From: Bacilli bacterium
GTDB taxonomy: Bacteria > Bacillota_I > Bacilli_A > RF39 > UBA660
Assembly: GCA_016302505.1 (NCBI GenBank)
Contig: JAEDNL010000053.1
Location: 1 to 6,262, forward strand
Direction: 5' to 3'
DNA length: 6,262 nucleotides
Shown here: positions 1 to 4,895 of the stretch, piece by piece
How positions within the stretch are numbered: the stretch's first letter is position 1
Layout: the number at the start of each line of letters is the position of its first letter
Made by a program: the position numbers and the translations under genes
The notes under the pieces: model-generated
The model's database searches: none
The model's input: only the letters and a program-made list of their open reading frames with translations
Told to the model about the DNA's origin: nothing

Positions 1-6
1 TATAAT
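1..6 (+). promoter_or_regulatory. possible -10 box for the glycosyltransferase gene
   Basis: The first six bases read TATAAT, a consensus sigma-A -10 hexamer. It would give a transcript start near base 13 and a leader of about 20 nt before the ATG at 34, with the ribosome binding site inside that leader. The -35 region lies outside the window. The surrounding bases are almost pure A/T, where such hexamers arise by chance, so this is only a candidate. Confidence 0.25.
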
Positions 7-33
7 AATATTATTAATTGTGGAGTGTTTATT

Positions 34-984
34 ATGAAAAAAAAGAAAATATCTATGATAATTCCTTGTTATAATGAGGAAAAAAATGTTGAATTATTCT
101 ATAATGAAACAAATAAGTATTTGTCCAATAAAGATTTTGAATTGGAAATGATTTATATTAATGATGGTTCTAAGGATAATACAATTGGAGAATTAAATAA
201 GTTGTTAAAAAAGCATGATAAAGGTATTTTTATTAAAATTATTAATTTTTCTAGAAATTTTGGCAAAGAATCTGCATTATATGCTGGATTAAAAGAATCT
301 ACTGGTGATTATGTGGTTATAATTGATGCTGATTTGCAACAACATCCAAAACTGATACTTCCTATGTATGAACATCTTGAAAGCAATGAAAATGATGATT
401 GCGTTGCTTATTTTCAAGAGAAAAGAATTGAAGGAAAAGTCATGACATTCCTTAAGAAAAACTTTTATAAAATTATTTCAAAAATGTGTGGAATTAATTT
501 TGTAAATGGTGCTTCAGATTTTAGAATGTTGAGAAGATACGTTGTAGATGGATTACTACAGTTAGAAGAATATAATAGATTTTCTAAAGGGATATTTAGT
601 TGGATTGGTTATAATACATATTATATTCCTTATGTTCCAGATGAAAGAGCAAATGGTGTTAGTAGTTTTAACACAATAAAATTGTTTAAATATGCATGGA
701 GCGGAATAATTGCATTTTCAATAGCGCCATTAAAGCTTGCGACTTATTTAGGGACATCGTTTTCACTTATATCATTTATATATTTAATAGTGGTTGTGAT
801 TCAAAAATTATGTTATGGCATTTCTATTCCGGGATATGCTACACTAATTTGTTTTATATTATTGATAGGTGGAGTAATTTTGGTATGTTTGGGGATAATA
901 GGTGAGTATATTGCTAGAATATACTTGGAAACAAAAAAGAGACCAGTTTATTTGACAAAATATATAAGAACAAATGAGAAATAA
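34..984 (+). CDS. family 2 glycosyltransferase, polyprenol-phosphate type (GtrB/CsbB/DPM1-like)
   Basis: The 316-residue protein has an N-terminal GT-A catalytic domain and a membrane anchor. Visible motifs: MIIPCYNEEKNVE (residues 8-20) opening the nucleotide-sugar fold, NDGSKDNT (43-50), NFSRNFGKESALYAGL (71-86), the metal-binding DADLQ (98-102), and ERANGVSSF (204-212) of the acceptor region. Two hydrophobic segments follow (about 236-258 and 270-295), then the family-typical GEYIARIYLETKKRPVY (290-306). Enzymes of this family move a sugar from a UDP- or GDP-donor to undecaprenyl phosphate on the cytoplasmic face, for later addition to wall polymers, lipids or proteins. The donor sugar cannot be told. 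The ATG at 34 is chosen because GGAG (22-25) sits 8 nt before it; the in-frame GTG at 25 overlaps that site. No GtrA-type flippase gene is adjacent on the right; the left neighbour is out of view. The family call is firm, the exact role is not. Confidence 0.92.
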   Translation: MKKKKISMIIPCYNEEKNVELFYNETNKYLSNKDFELEMIYINDGSKDNTIGELNKLLKKHDKGIFIKIINFSRNFGKESALYAGLKESTGDYVVIIDADLQQHPKLILPMYEHLESNENDDCVAYFQEKRIEGKVMTFLKKNFYKIISKMCGINFVNGASDFRMLRRYVVDGLLQLEEYNRFSKGIFSWIGYNTYYIPYVPDERANGVSSFNTIKLFKYAWSGIIAFSIAPLKLATYLGTSFSLISFIYLIVVVIQKLCYGISIPGYATLICFILLIGGVILVCLGIIGEYIARIYLETKKRPVYLTKYIRTNEK

Positions 985-991
985 AAGTGAT

Positions 992-1017
992 AAAGGCTAA
1001 TTTGATAGTCTTTTTTT
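992..1017 (+). terminator. intrinsic terminator after the glycosyltransferase gene
   Basis: An 8-bp stem (992-999, AAAGGCTA, with 1006-1013, TAGTCTTT, including one G-T pair) encloses a 6-nt loop. It runs into a seven-T tract at 1011-1017. It begins 7 bases after the TAA stop. The stem is short and its right arm shares three of the T's, so termination is probably only partial. Confidence 0.55.
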
Positions 1018-1040
1018 ATATGGATTTTATTTATGAAATT

Positions 1041-1049
1041 TGTTACAAT
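1041..1049 (+). promoter_or_regulatory. possible extended -10 promoter for the HAD phosphatase gene
   Basis: TGTTACAAT has the TGn extension plus a -10 hexamer one base off consensus (TACAAT). No convincing -35 box exists 16-19 bp upstream, which an extended -10 can tolerate. Transcription would begin near 1055, giving a very short leader of about 10 nt just ahead of or inside the GGTGAT ribosome binding site. It lies downstream of the terminator at 992-1017, where a new promoter would be expected. Confidence 0.35.
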
Positions 1050-1064
1050 TATTTTGGTGATAAA

Positions 1065-1643
1065 ATGAATATATATGATTTTGATAATACAATATATGAA
1101 GGTGATACTGGTGTAGATATGGTGCTTTATGGTCTTAAAAAGTATCCATTTAAAGTAATAAAATGTGTAATAAGAGGTCTTAAGCTTAAAAGAAAATATA
1201 AAACTACTAATATTAGTGAGGTAAAGGAAGAGTTTTTTGCATTTCTATATGAAATAAAAGATTTAGATAAGTTTATAAATTCTTTTATTGACAGTCATAT
1301 TAAAAACATTAAACCATGGTATAAAAATCAACAAAAAGATAATGATACTATAATATCAGCATCATATGATTTATGGATTAATCCTTTTTGTAAAAGATTA
1401 GGGATTAAAAATATTATATGTACTAATGTTGATAATAAGGGTAAAATAATTGGAGAAAATTGCAAAGGGGAAGAGAAAGTCAAAAGATTTAAAAAAGAAT
1501 TTCCAAATGTTGAGGTATTTGAGTCTTACAGTGATTCTTCTACTGATATACCGATGCTTCTACTTGCAAAAAAACCTTTTATAGTTGATGGAAATATAAT
1601 TAAACCATATAAAGAGGGAAGTTATTTTCCAATTGATGAATAA
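1065..1643 (+). CDS. HAD-superfamily subfamily IB hydrolase (phosphoserine phosphatase-like)
   Basis: The 192-residue protein carries all four HAD motifs. Motif I is DFDNT (D5 nucleophile, D7 acid/base). Motif II is TIISAS (S98). Motif III is the lysine in GEEKV (K138). Motif IV is YSDSSTD (D157, D161), the form usual in subfamily IB relatives of SerB. A helical C1-type cap lies between motifs I and II (about 13-92). A phosphomonoesterase acting on a small molecule in the cytoplasm is expected; the substrate cannot be read from the sequence. No signal peptide or membrane segment is seen. The start at 1065 is chosen because it places DFDNT at the very N-terminus, as in the family, and has GGTGAT (1056-1061) just upstream. 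The in-frame GTG at 987 would add 26 residues encoded across the preceding terminator and lacks a ribosome binding site. The adjacent glycosyltransferase suggests, but does not show, a role in envelope sugar or lipid metabolism. Confidence 0.88.
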   Translation: MNIYDFDNTIYEGDTGVDMVLYGLKKYPFKVIKCVIRGLKLKRKYKTTNISEVKEEFFAFLYEIKDLDKFINSFIDSHIKNIKPWYKNQQKDNDTIISASYDLWINPFCKRLGIKNIICTNVDNKGKIIGENCKGEEKVKRFKKEFPNVEVFESYSDSSTDIPMLLLAKKPFIVDGNIIKPYKEGSYFPIDE

Positions 1644-1652
1644 AAAAATAGT

Positions 1653-1678
1653 TATGTTAACCAAAAATAGTTGACATA
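1653..1678. repeat. inverted repeat over the rpsP -35 box (possible operator or weak terminator)
   Basis: TATGTTAAC (1653-1661) and GTTGACATA (1670-1678) are inverted copies with one mismatch (a G-T pair in RNA), separated by 8 nt. The right arm contains the -35 hexamer TTGACA. As DNA this has the size and placement of a repressor operator. As RNA from the upstream gene it would fold into a 9-bp hairpin, but the nearest T-run (1685-1689) begins 7 nt after the stem, so it is a poor terminator. Confidence 0.4.
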
Positions 1679-1699
1679 GATGTGTTTTTGTTGTATATT
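1671..1699 (+). promoter_or_regulatory. sigma-A-type promoter of rpsP-khpA
   Basis: A perfect -35 TTGACA (1671-1676), a 17-bp spacer and -10 TATATT (1694-1699, five of six consensus bases) lie 24 bp before the rpsP ATG. The predicted start near 1706 gives a leader of about 17 nt that holds the AAGGAGG ribosome binding site. This is the strongest promoter seen in the window, as expected for a ribosomal protein gene. In this genome rpsP thus appears to be transcribed independently of whatever lies upstream. Confidence 0.82.
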
Positions 1700-1707
1700 A
1701 TTTAAGC

Positions 1708-1714
1708 AAGGAGG
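1708..1714 (+). promoter_or_regulatory. strong ribosome binding site of rpsP
   Basis: AAGGAGG is fully complementary to the 16S anti-Shine-Dalgarno core and lies 8 nt before the ATG at 1723. It fixes the rpsP start and implies high translation. Confidence 0.85.
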
Positions 1715-1722
1715 AAAAGAAT

Positions 1723-1992
1723 ATGGCAGTTAAAATTAGACTTAAAAGAATGGGATCTAAAAAGAGACCTTATTATCGTTTAGTTGTTGCTGATTCAAGA
1801 GCAAAAAGAGATGGTAATGTAATAGAATCTATAGGAACTTATGCACCAATCGAAACTAATAAATATAATGTTAATAAAGAAGCAGCATTAGATTGGCTTA
1901 AGAAAGGAGCTCAACCTACAGATACAGCTAAGAATATTTTAAGTGAAGTAGGTGTTATGGAACAATTCCATAAATCTAAAAATAGTAAGTAA
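1723..1992 (+). CDS. rpsP: 30S ribosomal protein S16
   Basis: The 89 residues match the bacterial S16 family end to end (about 90 residues in Bacillus). The N-terminus MAVKIRLKRMGSKKRPYYR is the signature region, followed by LVVADSRAKRDGNVIESIGTY and a helical C-terminal part containing ALDWLKKGAQPTDT. S16 binds 16S rRNA in the 30S body and is needed for its assembly. The gene has its own near-consensus promoter and a strong ribosome binding site. Its TAA stop (1990-1992) shares the final A with the khpA start codon, so the two form one translationally coupled unit. In Bacillus subtilis the pair sits in ffh-rpsP-ylqC-ylqD-rimM-trmD-rplS; here the upstream neighbour is a HAD hydrolase, not ffh. 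Confidence 0.99.
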   Translation: MAVKIRLKRMGSKKRPYYRLVVADSRAKRDGNVIESIGTYAPIETNKYNVNKEAALDWLKKGAQPTDTAKNILSEVGVMEQFHKSKNSK

Positions 1993-2234
1993 TGAATCTA
2001 GTAGAATTTTCTGAACTAATTGTTAAAAAATTAGTGAAAGATCCAGATTTAGTAAAAGTACAAGAATTTAGTAGTGATGATGATACTACTATTGAAATAA
2101 TTGTATCAGAGCCTGACATGGGTAGAGTTATAGGTAAAGGTGGAAAAATCGCCAATAGTATTAAAACTTTAATACAAGCTAAAGCTTATAATGATGGAAA
2201 TAAAAAAGTAAGAGTAAATATAGATTCATTTTAA
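1992..2234 (+). CDS. khpA: KhpA/YlqC-type KH-domain RNA-binding protein
   Basis: This 80-residue protein is essentially one KH domain. It has a short N-terminal helix (LVEFSELIVKKLVKDPD), a strand with TIEIIVSEPDMG, the RNA-contacting GxxG loop as GKGG (residues 48-51) in RVIGKGGKIANSIKTLIQA, and a final strand KKVRVNID. Length and position right after rpsP are those of KhpA (YlqC in Bacillus). In streptococci KhpA works as a heterodimer with KhpB/Jag, binding RNAs and affecting cell division and elongation; the partner is not in this window. The ATG overlaps the rpsP stop as TAATG and no good Shine-Dalgarno site precedes it, so translation probably depends on ribosomes finishing rpsP. Family assignment is very secure. 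Confidence 0.96.
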   Translation: MNLVEFSELIVKKLVKDPDLVKVQEFSSDDDTTIEIIVSEPDMGRVIGKGGKIANSIKTLIQAKAYNDGNKKVRVNIDSF

Positions 2235-2252
2235 GAACCTTAGGTTCTTTTT
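2233..2252 (+). terminator. compact intrinsic terminator after khpA
   Basis: A perfect 7-bp stem (2233-2239, AAGAACC, with 2243-2249, GGTTCTT) has a 3-nt loop and ends in five T's (2248-2252). Its left arm begins inside the khpA stop codon. It lies only 15 bp before the next ATG, so some readthrough probably feeds the following gene. Confidence 0.65.
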
Positions 2253-2256
2253 ATTT

Positions 2257-2262
2257 AAGGAG
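2257..2262 (+). promoter_or_regulatory. ribosome binding site of the 149-residue unknown gene
   Basis: AAGGAG lies 5 nt before the ATG at 2268 and just after the khpA terminator. It is the main evidence that this otherwise unrecognised reading frame is translated and that 2268 is its start. Confidence 0.75.
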
Positions 2263-2267
2263 TTTGT

Positions 2268-2717
2268 ATGAATATTGAAGATAAAATATTTTTTGAACAA
2301 AGATTTAAAGGAATAGGTATATCTGAAGAAGAATTGTTACTTTATTTAAATTGTTTAAGACATTCACGTGAAATTAGTAATTCATCTGATATATTAATGT
2401 GTAGATTTGATAAGAAAATAGAAATTAATTTTTCTCTTGGTTATGATGATAACGGTTCTTCTAAAACAATTGGTGGTTTTATAAGTAAAGATGATAATTC
2501 AGTACTTTTTGATTGTGAAAAGTATGATTATGATACAAATAAATCTATTAAATATATAGAAGAGTTTATATTTGAAAATTCATCTATTAAAAGAATTACT
2601 TCTTATAGTGATGAGGAAAAATATGTTTCAGAATTACCTTTATTTACACAAGAAGATATGCAGGAATTTATTGATACAAAAGTTTCTCAAATAAAAGGTA
2701 ATATATCAAAAAAATAA
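2268..2717 (+). CDS. hypothetical acidic soluble protein, 149 residues
   Basis: I do not recognise this protein. It has no signal peptide, no hydrophobic membrane segment and no Trp. It is rich in Asp, Glu, Ser and Lys, with three isolated cysteines (29, 45, 83) that form no metal-binding pattern. By eye it starts with helices (about 1-35), then has alternating short strands (for example KKIEINFSLGYDD 49-61, KTIGGFISKDD 66-76, SVLFDCEKYDYD 78-89), then a helix with SIKYIEEFIFENS (93-105) and a polar C-terminal helix. That suggests a small alpha/beta cytoplasmic domain. AAGGAG 5 nt upstream and codon use like its neighbours argue that it is a real gene. It stands where ylqD or rimM would be in Bacillus, but resembles neither. 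No promoter of its own is seen in the 33-bp gap, so expression probably depends on readthrough from rpsP-khpA. Its stop codon lies inside the shared terminator stem. Confidence 0.8.
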   Translation: MNIEDKIFFEQRFKGIGISEEELLLYLNCLRHSREISNSSDILMCRFDKKIEINFSLGYDDNGSSKTIGGFISKDDNSVLFDCEKYDYDTNKSIKYIEEFIFENSSIKRITSYSDEEKYVSELPLFTQEDMQEFIDTKVSQIKGNISKK

Positions 2718-2741
2718 AGAATCAATTTTCTTTATTTTTTT
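2708..2741. terminator. bidirectional terminator between the converging operons
   Basis: A perfect 14-bp stem (2708-2721 with 2728-2741) encloses a 6-nt loop. The outer half of the stem is seven A's on the left and seven T's on the right, so each strand ends in a T-tract when transcribed in its own direction. The + strand gene's TAA (2715-2717) lies within the left arm and the gerAB stop (complement of 2722-2724) within the loop. The stem has only one G-C pair, so its strength per strand is uncertain. Confidence 0.75.
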
Positions 2742-3828
2742 TATACTTTATTGATACTACAATAGTACTAATTATAATTAATACTAATAATACTGATGTA
2801 ATTATTAGTGGAAATTTTACATATCCATATGTTTCTATATAATTATTATTTTTATAGAATATTAATGGAAATATAAACGCTATTAAAATAAGAATTGAAT
2901 TTAATATTTTACTTTTTTTATTATTTAAATTATAAGCAGCTTGTAAATTATCAAATGTAATACATAGCATAATAGATCCAGCATTTATTGTATACAATAC
3001 CCATATAATAGAAGAAATATTTTCAAGAGATTCTAAGAATGAAAATATTCTTATTCTTTTTAATACTGTATAAAGCGGATAATCAAAAAGATCAGTAAGA
3101 TTAATTCCATAAATACCAATAGTTGTACTAATGAATATAAACAATATTATAAAAGATAGAGTAAGCATTGAGTAATAATATTTTTTAAATTTTTCTTTAT
3201 CAACTAGATTATTCTTTTTATAACACATCCCGAAAAAAACAGGTACTGTAAAATAAAGAGTGAAATAAAGAGATGATGTTATTATACTTTTAGTACTTAC
3301 TGTAATAAATGGTAAAAAGTTATCTAATTCAATATCACTTACTAAAGCAAAAAAGTCAAATGAAAATATTATTATTGATAAGAAAAATGATATAACAGAT
3401 ACTCTAGTTAATGTTTCCATTTTTTTACTAGCAGTATATGAAGTTATAAAAATAATTAAAGTATAAATATATATATTAGAAGTTCTAGTCAAATATTGAC
3501 TTGATAAAAAAGTAGCAAGTCTATAGGTTAAAAATATATAAATTAATATAGCTAGTAATCCGAATATTGCATTCATTATATATGAAAGTTTTCCAAATGC
3601 TTTTTTTAATTTTTCTGAACCAAGTAAATTTGGGTAAGAATCAAAAAATTTTAAAAAAATAAAGGATAATATTAAACTTAAAATAAAACCTATTAGCATA
3701 GATAGTAGGGTTGCTGTTTTAGATTTATATATCATAAATGATGTTAATATTCCCCAAAAAGGCGCACCACTAAGTGCAATTATTAATGTAGAGAGAGAAA
3801 AACTATTTATTTTTTCATTATTTGTCAT
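2722..3828 (-). CDS. GerAB-family spore germinant receptor B subunit
   Basis: The 368-residue hydrophobic protein shows about ten membrane helices (roughly 9-32, 40-61, 83-104, 118-132, 142-164, 184-203, 219-241, 268-291, 307-325, 338-362), the topology of the GerAB/endospore germination permease family within the APC transporter superfamily. The stretch DYPLYTVLKRIRIFSFLESL (249-268), with a Trp at 276, matches the family's conserved segment around helix 8. B subunits sit in the spore inner membrane; in Bacillus GerAB this subunit binds the nutrient germinant. The ligand here cannot be deduced. The start at 3828 has AGGAGA (3838-3843) 9 nt upstream and overlaps the gerAC stop as ATGA. It is the last gene of the receptor operon and ends at the shared bidirectional terminator. 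Family length is normal, and no break or frameshift is seen. Forespore (sigma-G) expression is expected from the family, but no promoter is visible here. Confidence 0.93.
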   Translation of the reverse strand: MTNNEKINSFSLSTLIIALSGAPFWGILTSFMIYKSKTATLLSMLIGFILSLILSFIFLKFFDSYPNLLGSEKLKKAFGKLSYIMNAIFGLLAILIYIFLTYRLATFLSSQYLTRTSNIYIYTLIIFITSYTASKKMETLTRVSVISFFLSIIIFSFDFFALVSDIELDNFLPFITVSTKSIITSSLYFTLYFTVPVFFGMCYKKNNLVDKEKFKKYYYSMLTLSFIILFIFISTTIGIYGINLTDLFDYPLYTVLKRIRIFSFLESLENISSIIWVLYTINAGSIMLCITFDNLQAAYNLNNKKSKILNSILILIAFIFPLIFYKNNNYIETYGYVKFPLIITSVLLVLIIISTIVVSIKYKKNKEN

Positions 3829-4895
3829 TTTCTAATTTCTCCTGATGAATTTATTTTAGTATTTGAATTTATTTTAATATTTATTTCTTTAAGATGATTA
3901 TCCCAATTATCATTTTTAAAATCAAAATAATTTTTATTATGTTTATAAATATAGTTTCCTATTCCTATTAAATCATTATTATTATTTTTCATTTTAACTA
4001 TTAAATCATTAATATTTTTTTTAATATATTGATTAGTTAATTTATTTAATTCATTTACCGTATTAGTTTTATTCAAATTATATTTGCAATTATATTCATT
4101 TAATTTACCAAGTGATTTAGTATTAATATAGAATACATTATTTTTTAAATTAAATTCTGTTTTAATATCTTGAATTTCTATTGTGAAATAATCTTTATCG
4201 CATGGTATATTTAAGGTAGTTCTTTGTGAGTTGTTAGTAAGAATATTATAAAAAATAGAATTATTTTCTGTTAAAGTTAATTTATCTAAATTACTATTAA
4301 ATGATACTAGATTACTTAAGTATAGTGTTTTTTCATTATTATTTTCTCTTATTGTTATAGTTGGGTAAACTATATTTATACCATATTCATATTTATCATA
4401 CATCATATCTATAAATTTAAGTGGAGTAGATGATGAGAAAATATTTTGATTAAAATCCATCATTTTATCCAAATATATTGATGAACTATTTTTATCTGAA
4501 TATATTTTAAATATATCACTTATTTCATCATTAGGAGCTATATAAGTATAGAAATTCATTTTTGATTTAGAACTTCTTAAGAAATAATCATAGTAATTTT
4601 TATTTGATTCTATTAATCTTTCGCTTAATATTAATACTTTTAAGTGTGAGATAAATAATTCTTTATTTGATAATTTTGATATTTCACTCATTGCTTCATC
4701 TATAGAATTTGATTTAGAATTTAAAACAATAATTTTACTTTCTTTGTCATTTTCAATTATTTGGGTAGTAAGTTCATATAGATTATCTTTATAATCAATA
4801 GAGATACCTGTTATTAATCCAAGATCATTTATTTCAACATAATCAGAGCAACCAGAGAGAATAAAAATACACAGAATTATTATTATTTTTTTCAT
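3825..4895 (-). CDS. GerAC-family spore germinant receptor C subunit (lipoprotein)
   Basis: The 356-residue protein begins with a lipoprotein signal peptide: Lys-Lys, a hydrophobic run (IIIILCIFI) and the lipobox LSGC, with Cys16 as the expected diacylglyceryl-modified residue after cleavage. The mature start SDYVEINDLGLITGISIDY (17-35) matches the family's W/Y-x-E-x-x-D-L opening. The C-terminal domain ends with DLIGIGNYIYKHNKNYFDFK (308-327), then NDNWDNHLKEINIKI (328-342) and a GEIRK tail, corresponding to the family's D-x-x-G-x-G, W and terminal G positions. C subunits are anchored on the outer face of the spore inner membrane and are needed for receptor function. The N-terminal MKK start has AAAGGTGA (4899-4906) just upstream and overlaps the gerAA stop as ATGA. 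Asn and Lys are very abundant, which fits the A/T-rich genome. Length is close to the usual 370 or so residues, and the gene looks intact. Confidence 0.94.
   Translation of the reverse strand: MKKIIIILCIFILSGCSDYVEINDLGLITGISIDYKDNLYELTTQIIENDKESKIIVLNSKSNSIDEAMSEISKLSNKELFISHLKVLILSERLIESNKNYYDYFLRSSKSKMNFYTYIAPNDEISDIFKIYSDKNSSSIYLDKMMDFNQNIFSSSTPLKFIDMMYDKYEYGINIVYPTITIRENNNEKTLYLSNLVSFNSNLDKLTLTENNSIFYNILTNNSQRTTLNIPCDKDYFTIEIQDIKTEFNLKNNVFYINTKSLGKLNEYNCKYNLNKTNTVNELNKLTNQYIKKNINDLIVKMKNNNNDLIGIGNYIYKHNKNYFDFKNDNWDNHLKEINIKINSNTKINSSGEIRK
3838..3843 (-). promoter_or_regulatory. ribosome binding site of the B-subunit gene, inside gerAC
   Basis: On the minus strand this reads AGGAGA, 9 nt before the ATG at 3828 and within the final codons of the C-subunit gene. 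It fixes the B-subunit start. Confidence 0.7.

Noticed and set aside
4..15. The perfect palindrome AATAATATTATT at the left edge
   Set aside because: It is pure A/T and 12 bp long, expected by chance in such DNA; without the upstream context it cannot be called an operator.
25..33. A GTG start for the glycosyltransferase three codons before the ATG
   Set aside because: The GTG overlaps the GGAG ribosome binding site that serves the ATG at 34.
696..905. A 69-codon open frame on the + strand inside the glycosyltransferase gene
   Set aside because: It is an out-of-frame shadow of a well-supported family gene, with no family resemblance.
987..1064. An upstream GTG start for the HAD gene adding 26 residues
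   Set aside because: The extension is encoded across the preceding terminator hairpin, has no ribosome binding site, and would push the DFDNT motif away from the N-terminus, where the family keeps it.
2722..3828. Reading the ten-helix protein as an amino-acid transporter
   Set aside because: It belongs to the same superfamily, but its position in one overlapping operon with A and C germination subunits and the helix-8 segment favour the GerAB family.
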